The notes under the pieces: generated by a model
What the model was told of the DNA's origin: nothing
What the model saw: the letters and a program-made list of their open reading frames with translations, nothing else
Databases searched by the model: none
Shown: positions 50,211 to 58,257 of the stretch, piece by piece
How positions within the stretch are numbered: the stretch's first letter is position 1
How the letters are laid out: every line of letters begins with the position of its first letter
Assembly (NCBI GenBank): GCA_023446865.1
Contig: JAEXPL010000115.1
Coordinates: 3,711-67,710 of the forward strand
DNA from: Verrucomicrobiota bacterium
GTDB taxonomy: Bacteria > Verrucomicrobiota > Verrucomicrobiia > Opitutales > Opitutaceae
Reading direction: 5' to 3'
DNA length: 64,000 nt
Translations under genes and position numbers: made by a program

Positions 50211-50534
50211 ATGAAGGCAGCCGAAAAGAACCCATCACCAGATCCTGCGCAGACGCGTCCTGCTCGGCTGAAACAGTTCCAGGATTGGGAGTTGGCGATC
50301 TCGCGTGAATTGGCGCAGAAGAACGGCAAGACGTTCAAGTACCCGCTCTTCCGTCTGAATGACAATGGCCGGTGGATGTTTGTCGTCTGTGACGACAACA
50401 CGGAGATCGCGTTCTCCAAGACGATGATGAACCAGTATCGCGCCGCCGAGGAATGGGTGAACGAGGGCGGTAAGTGCCCGTTCACCATGCCGATCACGGC
50501 GAAGCCCACGGCCGCCCAAGTCGCGACCGTTTGA
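50211..50534 (+). CDS. Hypothetical protein, 107 aa
   Basis: Unrecognised. LKQFQDWELAISRELAQKNG and a beta hairpin YPLFRLNDNGRWMFVVCDDN, then AFSKTMMNQYRAAEEWVNEGG. It lies between two TTGACAwGTC elements, so it has its own promoter and is followed by another one for the transfer genes. Soluble, no shared tail. Confidence 0.7.
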   Translation: MKAAEKNPSPDPAQTRPARLKQFQDWELAISRELAQKNGKTFKYPLFRLNDNGRWMFVVCDDNTEIAFSKTMMNQYRAAEEWVNEGGKCPFTMPITAKPTAAQVATV

Positions 50535-50578
50535 GAAAACCAGCGCCTCGATGAGGAGCTTCTCTGCGCGAAAAGCGT

Positions 50579-50590
50579 TTGACAAGTCTA
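50579..50590 (+). promoter_or_regulatory. TTGACAAGTCTA operator/-35 element of the T4SS operon
   Basis: GTTTGACAAGTCTAGC, 37 bases before ATG 50616, the first T4SS gene. Matches the left half of the 29651 palindrome exactly. Confidence 0.6.
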
Positions 50591-50615
50591 GCAGATAAGC
50601 GAGGAATCTAGGGCG

Positions 50616-51338
50616 ATGGAAGACGCAAAATCCGTAGCCCCAGCCACGGCCCCAAAGCAGGGGCTGCGACGCACCGCGGTGGGGAGGCAGGCCGAGCAGC
50701 CTCCCGCCCAGACCTCTTTCCCGCCAGGCGCCGTCCTCCTCAACGAGGAACGGCAGCAGAAGCACGTTGCCTACGGCGTCGCGATAGCGGCGCTGGTCCT
50801 CAGCCTCATGGCGGTTGTGACCATGGCGCACATACAAGGTCGCGAGGTGCGCGCGATGGTGTTGGACCGTGGGAGCACCATCCATATCGGTCCCTTGGAA
50901 AAGGTGACCGGCCAGTCGGAGGTGTACCGCGACCTCGGCCTGTGGGCGACGCAGGTCGCCCTGCAACGTTCGTCGGTCGGGTTCAACCTGGTGGAGTACG
51001 TCCCGATGTTCTTCCGCCCGGGCTCGGTGGATAAGCTCAATGCCGACCTCAAGGCGCAACTTCCCGACCTACAGGCCCGCAATCTGCGGCAGTACCCGGA
51101 GATCGCGAGCTATCGGTTTCTCCAGGAAGGCGAGGTGAACGGGGTCAGGGTCTGCTTCCTGCGTGTGGACGGGAACATCATCCGGACCGGCTACTATCAG
51201 GGCATGCCGATAGCCGAGTCGGTGCCGTTCCGGCTCGTGATTGCCGCGGCCCCGAATCCCGTGCTCACCGCCCGGGACAAATATCCGTATGCGGTGGAGG
51301 ACTACCGCCTCGACCTCAACCCCACCAACAAGGAGTAA
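50616..51338 (+). CDS. T4SS inner-membrane protein, TraE/VirB8-like
   Basis: 240 aa: cytoplasmic Pro/Gln-rich N-terminus (1-48), one membrane helix (VAYGVAIAALVLSLMAVVTM, 51-70), and a periplasmic alpha/beta domain. VirB8/TraE proteins nucleate the inner-membrane part of the conjugation channel. Evidence is the topology plus order: the next genes have TraK/VirB9, TraB/VirB10 and lipoprotein features, the same order as traE-traK-traB-traV in F-like systems. The periplasmic domain itself is too divergent to assign by eye. Confidence 0.75.
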   Translation: MEDAKSVAPATAPKQGLRRTAVGRQAEQPPAQTSFPPGAVLLNEERQQKHVAYGVAIAALVLSLMAVVTMAHIQGREVRAMVLDRGSTIHIGPLEKVTGQSEVYRDLGLWATQVALQRSSVGFNLVEYVPMFFRPGSVDKLNADLKAQLPDLQARNLRQYPEIASYRFLQEGEVNGVRVCFLRVDGNIIRTGYYQGMPIAESVPFRLVIAAAPNPVLTARDKYPYAVEDYRLDLNPTNKE

Positions 51339-51343
51339 GCCCG

Positions 51344-52414
51344 ATGAACCGTCTGTGTGTGATTTTTCTCACGATACTCAGCCTCGGGGCGGTCTCCGCG
51401 GTGCAGGCCCAGAGTGCGGCCGGGTCCACCTTCGTGCAGCGTGTGCCGCTCGATCCCTCCCGCCCATACTTCGTGCCGACACACCCTGCCGTCACGGTGA
51501 CGGTGAGCTTCCCGCACGAGATCGACGGCTTCGACGGGTGGGCGTTCACGACGGATCCGCAGCGCAATCAGGGCGACTTCTACCTCTCGTTCACCGAGGG
51601 CAACAACTACCTCTCGTTCGTCCCCGTCGGGCGCGGTGACGCTGTCCGCAACCTCAACGTCGTCATCGCGGGGAAGGTGATCTCGCTGATCGCGTACCCC
51701 GTCAAGGACCAGCGCCAGGCGCCGACCGCGATCCAATTCGAGGAGCAGGTCCCGGCGCGCGATCTTGCCGCGGCCGAAGAGGCGAAAGAGCAGTCCCGGC
51801 CGTCGTCGGTGATCAGGACATACAAGCCGCCGGCGCGGCCTTTCGAGCATGTGACCCCGACTCGTTTGCTGGGCATGCTCGACACGATGAAGCTGCTTGC
51901 GCAGCTCGACGCGCAGGACGGCCAGGAGGAGCGCAGAGCGGGAACCCGCGGCCGTCGCCTGGAGGATGCCGCGAAGGCGATGCCCCATCTGACCATTGTC
52001 CGCCGCGAAGGCGACAGCGCCGAGTTCGGATTCTACCGGATCCGGCTTCTGATGGTTGTGCGGAACAACCGGCTGGATGTCGTGGCTTTCACCTGCGTCA
52101 TCGAGAACACGAGCGGTGTCCCGCTGCAATTCGACCCGGAGAGCTTCGGCGTCCGGGTGGGCGCCGCCTACTACCGCCAGGTGATTGGTGACTTCCAGCC
52201 GGACATCCGGCCGGGGAAGAGCGAGATCGCATTCTTCGCCTTTGCCGGCAGCCCTGACGGGCGGCCGAACTACCTCGATCCCGAGCAGGAATTTCTCCCG
52301 TCGCTGGAGCTCCGCCGCCCCCGGGTCAACCCCGGGGCCGATCTCATCAAAGCGACGATCCAGCCGGCGGTGGAAGCACTGCCCCCGGAACAACCGCAAC
52401 CGACAGCACCATGA
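51344..52414 (+). CDS. T4SS periplasmic/outer-membrane protein, TraK/VirB9-like
   Basis: 356 aa with a signal peptide (cleavage near AVQA, residue 22). The mature N-terminus is beta-rich (VTVTVSFPHEIDGFDGWAFT, FYLSFTEGNNYLSFVPVG, VIAGKVISLIAYPVK), as in VirB9/TraK N-terminal domains, followed by a charged linker (residues 145-200) and a second beta domain (FGFYRIRLLMVVRNNRLDVVAF). In F-like systems TraK binds TraV lipoprotein and TraB. Starts 5 bases after the VirB8-like gene; its stop overlaps the next ATG. Confidence 0.75.
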   Translation: MNRLCVIFLTILSLGAVSAVQAQSAAGSTFVQRVPLDPSRPYFVPTHPAVTVTVSFPHEIDGFDGWAFTTDPQRNQGDFYLSFTEGNNYLSFVPVGRGDAVRNLNVVIAGKVISLIAYPVKDQRQAPTAIQFEEQVPARDLAAAEEAKEQSRPSSVIRTYKPPARPFEHVTPTRLLGMLDTMKLLAQLDAQDGQEERRAGTRGRRLEDAAKAMPHLTIVRREGDSAEFGFYRIRLLMVVRNNRLDVVAFTCVIENTSGVPLQFDPESFGVRVGAAYYRQVIGDFQPDIRPGKSEIAFFAFAGSPDGRPNYLDPEQEFLPSLELRRPRVNPGADLIKATIQPAVEALPPEQPQPTAP

Positions 52415-53706
52415 AGGGTTTTTTCAAGAGCAAGCTCGGCATGTTCGCCGTCTTCGCCGTAGTGCTGGCAATGGCACTACTGGCGACGTTGCTGATGCGC
52501 CGGCCACTGACCACCCCGCAGGCCCGCGGCGGGCAGACGCCTTCCCAGCCGACGGAAGCGCAGACCACGGCGAAACCCGCGGCGCCCGCCGGCAAAGCGG
52601 CGGCCACCACCGCCGAAGGCACGGGAGCACCTGCCCCACAGGGCCAGCCCAGTGAGGCGCCCGTGCAGAGGTTCCAGCGCAACGTGCCGGTGAGCACCTA
52701 CACGGTTCAGGCGGAGGCGCCGGAGTCGCAGATGCCACTGGCGGCCGAGAAGGTTATCGAGCGGCAGTATTCTCGCATGGAGATGCCCAACAGCCAGGGA
52801 GGCCAGGGCAACCAGAACCAGAACCAGGGGAAGGCGCAGCAGCCCGGCCCTCCCACCATGGCCAGTTTCAGCCGGCGCCATACGGACCGGGACCGGTCCC
52901 CGGCCGCGACAACCGCGTCGTCGGACCAGAGGCCGACCGCGCCAACGCCGGCCGCGACCGAAATCTCAAGCTCGCCGATCTCGGCCCGCTTCCTGCCGTT
53001 CGGCCGGGCGATCAAGGCTGAGCTCGTGAACGCCTTGGTCTCCTCGACGCGCCGGGGGGCTCCGATTGTCGCCCTCGTGACGGAAGACGTCCGCGACTGG
53101 AGCACCGACGAGGTGATCATCCCCGCCGGCTCGGAGCTGCACGGCGTGGCGGCCCCGGATAAGCAGCTTCAGCGCATGTTCTCCGAAGACCATTGGATCC
53201 TTGTGCTTCCCAAGCACGACAAACGGGCGCCTGGCGCCGAGATCCGCATTGTAGGCACGGCGCTCGACCGCGATGAGCGCCTCTTGGACAACGGAGCGGC
53301 GACATTCTCGCAGTACGACATGGCTCCGGGAATTCCGGCGGAGATAGTCCGGTCTGATGACGAGGTGAAGCTGTTCCTGGGCGAGGCCCTGAAGGGGTTC
53401 GCGAGCGTGAGCCAGACCCGCGACTCGTATTCGAGTCCGTACGGCACGACCGAGACCGTCCAGAGCACCACCCGCAACGCCTTGCTTGGCGCCGGCGGGT
53501 CAGTGGCCGACAAATACGCGGAGCTCGCGCTCGAAGAGTACAAGAACAACGGCTGGTTCCTGCGCGTGCGCGCGTCGAAGCAGTTCTACCTCTATGTCCA
53601 GCAGACCGTGGACATGGAGCAGGCCAGGATCGGCTACACCACCATCAATTCCGAGAAGGGGCCGACGAAGTCCTCCGCCCCGCAACCTTCAAATTCCATC
53701 CAATGA
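52411..53706 (+). CDS. T4SS scaffold protein, TraB/VirB10-like
   Basis: 431 aa. One membrane helix near the N-terminus (10-30), a long Pro/Gln/Ala-rich periplasmic linker (31-195), and a C-terminal beta domain with the VirB10 features: ISARFLPFGRAIKAELVNALVS, APIVALVTEDV, VIIPAGSELHGVA. The latter resembles the conserved I-x-x-G-x-x-L/G core of VirB10. VirB10 spans both membranes and gates the channel. Overlaps both neighbours by 4 bases. Confidence 0.85.
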   Translation: MKGFFKSKLGMFAVFAVVLAMALLATLLMRRPLTTPQARGGQTPSQPTEAQTTAKPAAPAGKAAATTAEGTGAPAPQGQPSEAPVQRFQRNVPVSTYTVQAEAPESQMPLAAEKVIERQYSRMEMPNSQGGQGNQNQNQGKAQQPGPPTMASFSRRHTDRDRSPAATTASSDQRPTAPTPAATEISSSPISARFLPFGRAIKAELVNALVSSTRRGAPIVALVTEDVRDWSTDEVIIPAGSELHGVAAPDKQLQRMFSEDHWILVLPKHDKRAPGAEIRIVGTALDRDERLLDNGAATFSQYDMAPGIPAEIVRSDDEVKLFLGEALKGFASVSQTRDSYSSPYGTTETVQSTTRNALLGAGGSVADKYAELALEEYKNNGWFLRVRASKQFYLYVQQTVDMEQARIGYTTINSEKGPTKSSAPQPSNSIQ

Positions 53707-54320
53707 AATATCCCGTCATCCTCGCGCTACTGGCGCTTGTGGCACTCACGGCTGGCTGCGCGAGCCGCACAGCCTCGAACAGCCGGGTCCGTTCCGAGAT
53801 CGTCGTCACGCCTCCGCCCGCCCCCCCGCTCAACGAGGCCGGTGTGTGGCTGCCCGATGGGATCAAGGCGTATCCCGTCGGCAGATATGTCGATCCGGCC
53901 GATCCCAACATCATGCACGAGCGGCATGTGCTCTACCGGCGCGAGCAACAGGGTGATTGGCGGTTGCAGACGAACGCCGACCGGCAGATCCTGATCGGGA
54001 ACACGATGGGGGACGGCGAGCAGGATCTGAAGCCCGCGCTGCTCGACCAGGAGCTGGCGCGCGAGCTCCAACGGCAGCGCGCCAACGGCCTGGCGGCACG
54101 GCAGAGTGCGGTCTACCTTGTCGAGAAGGGCGCCGAGATGTCCGATGCGGCCAAGGCCCTCATGGAGCAGGAACAGCAGCTCAGGCAGAAGCTGGAGGAG
54201 GAGCGCGCGAAGAACAAAACGCTTCAGAGCGAGCTCGACGGCGAGAAGAGCCGCCGTCGCCAGCAGGAGCAGAACTCGGCCATCGACCCCGCGACGGGGT
54301 TGCCGCGCAGCGGGCGGTAG
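53703..54320 (+). CDS. T4SS-associated outer-membrane lipoprotein, TraV/VirB7-like
   Basis: 205 aa with lipobox LTAGC (Cys19). Mature part: a Pro-rich segment, WLPDGIKAYPVGRYVDPADP and MHERHVLYRRE, then a coiled coil (ALMEQEQQLRQKLEEERAKNK...). Position after the VirB10-like gene fits TraV/VirB7, although 205 aa with a coiled coil is longer than VirB7. Ends with a strong terminator 30 bases downstream. Confidence 0.72.
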   Translation: MKYPVILALLALVALTAGCASRTASNSRVRSEIVVTPPPAPPLNEAGVWLPDGIKAYPVGRYVDPADPNIMHERHVLYRREQQGDWRLQTNADRQILIGNTMGDGEQDLKPALLDQELARELQRQRANGLAARQSAVYLVEKGAEMSDAAKALMEQEQQLRQKLEEERAKNKTLQSELDGEKSRRRQQEQNSAIDPATGLPRSGR

Positions 54321-54350
54321 CGATTTTGTCAGTGTACGTTCCAGGAGACT

Positions 54351-54378
54351 AGGGCCGGGGCAACCCGGCCCTCTTTCG
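54351..54378 (+). terminator. Rho-independent terminator after the T4SS genes
   Basis: Stem AGGGCCGGG (54351-54359), loop GCAA, CCCGGCCCT (54364-54372), followed by CTTTCGTT. It separates the transfer operon from parA. Confidence 0.85.
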
Positions 54379-54414
54379 TTGTCAGAAGGGGCGAATTTCT
54401 GCGCCGAAATCCGG

Positions 54415-54442
54415 TTGACATGTCCAACGGATAACCTAATAA
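54415..54442 (+). promoter_or_regulatory. parA promoter with operator-like elements
   Basis: TTGACA (54415-54420), 16 bases, TAATAA (54437-54442): the best sigma-70-like promoter in the window. GTTGACATGTCCAAC at 54414-54428 is the backbone operator, and AACCTAATAAC at 54434-54443 overlaps the -10 and resembles the AACCT half site of the iteron-region palindromes. Confidence 0.78.
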
Positions 54443-54477
54443 CTTGCCTAGTTCTTAAACGAGGGACACAACACATT

Positions 54478-55071
54478 ATGATGCGAACAATAGCCGTCGT
54501 GAATGGTAAAGGTGGCGTGGGCAAGAGCACCTGTTCGGTTCTCGTGGCGCTTTCATTCGGGCATGCACAGATCCCGGTGTCGCTGATCGACCACGACAAG
54601 AGCCAGCAAAGCGCCGCGGAGTGGGCCGAGCGACTCAGGGAGTCGGACGGCGACAGCGGCATCGTGCCGATCACGGCGGATCCGCCCCCGCGTTTCGCGA
54701 TCTGTGATACCCCGGGCAACATCGAGTTCGTCCAGTCGGACAGTTTCCCCGCCGCCAACCTGTTTCTGGTGCCCACCTCAACCAGCTTGCTCGACCAGAA
54801 GGTGACGCAGGCGACGGTGGCGATCCTCAAACAGCGCTTCCCCAGGACCCCGTTGCGCATCCTGTTCAATAATGTCGCGCCGAATACGCGGGATTCCCAG
54901 GACCTGGCCGGCTACGCCTCGGCCATCGGCGCGGAGGCGCTCAAGAACGTGCTCCGGCGCCGCACCTGCTACCGGTACGCGGCGCTCGAAGGATGGAGCC
55001 TCCTGACGAAGGAAGCCGAGGATGAGCTGTTCCGTCTGACGACGGAGATCGCAACCCTGGTGACTCTCTGA
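54478..55071 (+). CDS. parA: ParA-family partition ATPase
   Basis: 197 aa. Deviant Walker A KGGVGKST (11-18) with the signature lysine, LIDHDKSQQS (A' motif, 37-45) and ICDTPGN (Walker B, 75-81). Short, as in type Ib ParA/ParF proteins lacking an N-terminal DNA-binding domain. Drives plasmid segregation with the DNA-binding partner encoded by the next gene. ATG 54478 (ATGATG) preceded by GAGGGA. Relatives translocated during F transfer are known, but no shared tail is seen here. Confidence 0.95.
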   Translation: MMRTIAVVNGKGGVGKSTCSVLVALSFGHAQIPVSLIDHDKSQQSAAEWAERLRESDGDSGIVPITADPPPRFAICDTPGNIEFVQSDSFPAANLFLVPTSTSLLDQKVTQATVAILKQRFPRTPLRILFNNVAPNTRDSQDLAGYASAIGAEALKNVLRRRTCYRYAALEGWSLLTKEAEDELFRLTTEIATLVTL

Positions 55072-55106
55072 ATCTCCCGTAACACAACTCCTGTAACTGA
55101 CACGTC

Positions 55107-55481
55107 ATGACTGCCAAAAGATCGCCGAACCCCCTCGCGCAGCGCCTAGCGGCTGAGGTCGCCAAGGGCGCCCGCTCTCCCTCCACCTCTGCTCAGTCGG
55201 CTGCGGAAACGCCGCCCCCGGCGGTCCCGCCGGTGGCACCGTTTCCGCCCGCCGCCGGAGCAACCCCGTCGGCGCCGACCCCTCCGGCGCAGAAGCCCCT
55301 CAAGCAAACCAAGACGTACAGCCTGAACCCGGACGAGATCACGAAGATCGAGAAGGCGATGGACTTCCTCCGGAGCAATGGCGTCTACGACGCATCGAAG
55401 GCGGCCATCGTGCGCGCGATGGTCCGCCAGGCGAAGATCGACCCCACCTTCCTTGAGGAAGTGATGTCGGACAAGGACTGA
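55107..55481 (+). CDS. Putative ParA partner, small DNA-binding protein
   Basis: 124 aa: a Pro/Ala-rich N-terminus (1-65), then KTYSLNPDEITKIEKAMDFL and YDASKAAIVRAMVRQAK, a strand-helix-helix layout consistent with a ribbon-helix-helix or other small DNA-binding domain. Being the gene after a type Ib ParA is typical of ParG/ParB-like partners. The centromere could be in the parA promoter or the iteron region. Confidence 0.7.
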   Translation: MTAKRSPNPLAQRLAAEVAKGARSPSTSAQSAAETPPPAVPPVAPFPPAAGATPSAPTPPAQKPLKQTKTYSLNPDEITKIEKAMDFLRSNGVYDASKAAIVRAMVRQAKIDPTFLEEVMSDKD

Positions 55482-55532
55482 GGGCGGGTTCTCAATTTCT
55501 CCGAGTAGCAACCCCAACAAAAAGGATACACG

Positions 55533-55922
55533 ATGAGCAGTGCGACGTTTCTGCAAACCAGCGGCATTGTCCGCCTCACCAAGGACCCGAAGGTGGTCCA
55601 GTCTGGTGAGCACACGATCTGCAACCTGAGCCTGGTCTCGAACTACGAGTACCGCCGGGACGGCAAAGTTGTGAAGGAGCCGCCGACGTTCCTGGAGGCC
55701 GAAGCCTACGAGGGCGCTGCCAAGGTTTTGGCTGCGAACCTTCACAAGGGTGATCGGGTTTTCCTGCAAGGCCGGCTGAAGCTGGAGTCCTGGCTCGACA
55801 AGGGGAGCCAGCAGAAGCGTTCGGCGCACAAGTTGGTCATTCGCGATTTCAAGTTCATCGAGCCCAAGGCCGCCGACGACGAAGCTCGCGGCGAGGCCGG
55901 CGGCGACGACGTCCCGTACTGA
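55533..55922 (+). CDS. ssb: Single-stranded DNA-binding protein
   Basis: 129 aa, one OB fold (SGIVRLTKDPKVVQSG, CNLSLVSNYEY, KGDRVFLQGRLKLESW) and the acidic tip GGDDVPY. Preceded by AAAAGGA. Second SSB in the window besides the tandem-OB one at 48159; having two of different architecture suggests separate uses in vegetative replication and transfer. Confidence 0.93.
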   Translation: MSSATFLQTSGIVRLTKDPKVVQSGEHTICNLSLVSNYEYRRDGKVVKEPPTFLEAEAYEGAAKVLAANLHKGDRVFLQGRLKLESWLDKGSQQKRSAHKLVIRDFKFIEPKAADDEARGEAGGDDVPY

Positions 55923-55929
55923 TCGCGCC

Positions 55930-56163
55930 ATGGTCACCCGCGACATACTCAACAGCGCCGTCCGCGACGAGGACGGCAACTACTGGTTGGTCACCACGCC
56001 GGAGCGGTATCACCGCGACATCGAGCCCGGGGCGAACCGAGTGTTTGCCACAGCGGAAGGACAACCGCTGCCAGGCGACAAGGAGGTCGCCGTGGTGCTG
56101 AATGCCGCGGGTGAATTCATCCGCTGGGGCGAGCCCAGCGAATTCGACGCAAGGTTCTCGTGA
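55930..56163 (+). CDS. Hypothetical small protein, 77 aa
   Basis: Short beta-rich protein (GNYWLVTTPERYHRD, KEVAVVLNAAGEFIRWG) 7 bases after ssb. No family recognised. Confidence 0.65.
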   Translation: MVTRDILNSAVRDEDGNYWLVTTPERYHRDIEPGANRVFATAEGQPLPGDKEVAVVLNAAGEFIRWGEPSEFDARFS

Positions 56164-56255
56164 ACGGTGGCCGCCGTGCGCTCTGGCGCCGGCGGCACCC
56201 TTCGAGGATCGTCCACCCCCACGTGTTAGCCGGCGAACCGGGACGGAGTACGCTC

Positions 56256-57302
56256 ATGAACAGGAATACAGCCATCGCACTTGCGGTGCTCACCATGGTG
56301 GTGGGCCTGCGCGGATCAGAGGACAGCGGTCTTCTGGTCGAACAGCTTTTGGGAGGGACGCCGCCGAAGCAGGCCCCTGTGCCCCCGTCACCGGAGGTGC
56401 GCCGCCCACCGGCGCCGCAATCGCCTCCAGCAACGACGCCGGCGCCCCAGCCCCCCCGTGTCACCGACCGGGTCGATCTCCCGGTCTCGGGCACGCCGGC
56501 GCCCCAGCCGCCGAGCAACCCGTTGCCGCCGCCTCCGCCGGTTGCCCGTCCGCCAGAGGCCAGCCAGCCGGCCCCGGCCGTCTACCCGCCTCAGCCGAGC
56601 GCTGGGGCCGTCCCGACGCCGGGTGCCGTTGACGCACCACAACCTCCGATGGAGACGCCAGGAAGCGCCAAGAAAGCGCCTGTTGCGGCGCTGGCGATGC
56701 TCGGCGTGTTCGCGATGGTGCTCCTTGGGGGGAGCGTCATTGGTGTCCGCGCGATGATGCGCGCCGGGAAGAAGCGGGATCGTGCAGAGGAGGCCGATGC
56801 GGAGGATGAAGACGTCGCCGGCCATGTGGACGCGGAGGTCGTCCCCCCGAAGCTCCCGCCTCAAAATCGGCCGGCGAAGCCCGCCGCGGATGACTCCGGT
56901 GGCGTTGAGCCGATGACCGAGCGTCCCGAGATGACCATGCGCACCCCTCCTCCTCCGCCGGAAGCGGGTGGTGGCGGTGGGGGTAATGCGTTGGTGCCTC
57001 GTGCCGCGTTGCAGCAGATGAAGGCAGATTTCGAGGCCATGCTCCGTTCCGCCGTGGACAACGCTCTCGCCGCACAGCGGAGCGAGTATGAGGCGTTGCT
57101 GCGCCGCCAAGCGGACCAGATCGAGAAGATGGGGTCGATGCTGACGGAAGCGGCCCAAGCGATTGAGTTCGCTCGTTCGTTGCCCCCGGTATCGGTGCCG
57201 CCCCCTGACTTTGGCGCCGACCGAGCTCACGACAGTGAAGCGGGACCCGGCCAGGGCGACGACGTCACCCAACCGGCCGCCGGCGGCAATTCGGGATATT
57301 GA
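56256..57302 (+). CDS. Proline-rich single-pass membrane protein, 348 aa
   Basis: Signal-like N-terminal hydrophobic segment (TAIALAVLTMVVGL, 5-18), an extracytoplasmic Pro-rich region (36-137), a membrane helix (APVAALAMLGVFAMVLLGGSVIG, 141-163) and a cytoplasmic part with a coiled coil (about 260-320). GGAG nine bases before ATG 56256 supports this start over GTG 56160, which overlaps the previous stop. It could link the envelope machine to cytoplasmic partners; no family recognised. Confidence 0.7.
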   Translation: MNRNTAIALAVLTMVVGLRGSEDSGLLVEQLLGGTPPKQAPVPPSPEVRRPPAPQSPPATTPAPQPPRVTDRVDLPVSGTPAPQPPSNPLPPPPPVARPPEASQPAPAVYPPQPSAGAVPTPGAVDAPQPPMETPGSAKKAPVAALAMLGVFAMVLLGGSVIGVRAMMRAGKKRDRAEEADAEDEDVAGHVDAEVVPPKLPPQNRPAKPAADDSGGVEPMTERPEMTMRTPPPPPEAGGGGGGNALVPRAALQQMKADFEAMLRSAVDNALAAQRSEYEALLRRQADQIEKMGSMLTEAAQAIEFARSLPPVSVPPPDFGADRAHDSEAGPGQGDDVTQPAAGGNSGY

Positions 57303-57329
57303 GCAACCTCCACCCAGGAAGACGCAGCT

Positions 57330-57887
57330 ATGAAGATCCTCACCACAGTGCTCATGTTCGCGGCCGTAGCCGTGTGTGCGGCGACGCCCGCCGAGCAGCC
57401 CAAGACATACCGATTCAATGGAGCCGACTACGTGGCGGCCCGTCACCTGGTCGAAGGCCCCATCGAGACCAACGAGTTTACGCGTCCTGGCGAGACCCTC
57501 CTCAACTGGCGGCAGCTTGTGACCCATCAGCAGGTGACCACGCAGGCGACACTGGAGCAGATGTCGTTTCGCGCGGACGCCTACGCGCTGCACATCCAAG
57601 CGCAGTTGAAGCGCGATGCCGTGGCCCAGCCGACGTATTGGGAGATGCTTTACTCAGGCAAGGAAGCGGCTGTGTTCGCGGTGCGTTTCGGCCCTCGCGA
57701 CGATTATCCGGCGCAGCAGATGGTTGCCCTGGTGATGGCCGCCGGTCCGAACACGATTCACGTCCTTCAGTGGGCCGTGAAAGAGGATCCCCGCAACCCC
57801 GGGGAGTACCTGACTGCCCTTGAGTCCTGGAAGGAACTGTTCAACCGGCAGGCCAGGGCCGCGGTGAACGCTGCCGTGCGGCAATGA
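57330..57887 (+). CDS. Periplasmic hypothetical protein, 185 aa
   Basis: Signal peptide (MKILTTVLMFAAVAVCAA) then a soluble protein with YRFNGADYVAARHLVEGPI and WEMLYSGKEAAVFAVRFGP. Probably part of the envelope functions next to the T4SS. Stop overlaps the next ATG. No family recognised. Confidence 0.7.
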   Translation: MKILTTVLMFAAVAVCAATPAEQPKTYRFNGADYVAARHLVEGPIETNEFTRPGETLLNWRQLVTHQQVTTQATLEQMSFRADAYALHIQAQLKRDAVAQPTYWEMLYSGKEAAVFAVRFGPRDDYPAQQMVALVMAAGPNTIHVLQWAVKEDPRNPGEYLTALESWKELFNRQARAAVNAAVRQ

Positions 57888-58246
57888 TCGAGAGCCGGAT
57901 ACAGGAAGTCACGAGCGGCAACCGCTTGTTGTTCGTCGAGTCCGTCCGTGATCTCGTGGAGAGGCCGCGGGACAAGAGACTGAAGTTCATCGGGACAGAG
58001 GACGGGTCGGCGGGGTTCACGCTGTTGGTCCTGGTCGGGTTCCGAGACACCAGCATGGCGGAGATGGAGGTGCTCTGGAACGACGGCCGCAATGAGGTCT
58101 CTGAAGTGTTCCCTCGGGCCGAGGTGGAAGAGTACGTGAGGAGCCTCTTCACCCCCATCGAAGAGCCACGGAAGGCCATCGCGCCAGCTCACCTGAAGCG
58201 GACCGCTGCGAGTGGGCCACCTGTTGAGCAGATGGGTCTCTTCTAG
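57884..58246 (+). CDS. Hypothetical protein with a C-terminal beta-clamp-binding motif, 120 aa
   Basis: Residues 25-95 look alpha/beta. The last five residues QMGLF (116-120) match the beta-sliding-clamp-binding pentapeptide (QLxLF type), preceded by a flexible GPPVE linker, as in polymerases, MutS and clamp-associated factors. That suggests a replication-linked role, although a chance match in a 5-residue motif cannot be excluded. Last gene of the forward region. Confidence 0.7.
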   Translation: MIESRIQEVTSGNRLLFVESVRDLVERPRDKRLKFIGTEDGSAGFTLLVLVGFRDTSMAEMEVLWNDGRNEVSEVFPRAEVEEYVRSLFTPIEEPRKAIAPAHLKRTAASGPPVEQMGLF

Positions 58247-58257
58247 GAGGCCCCGCC

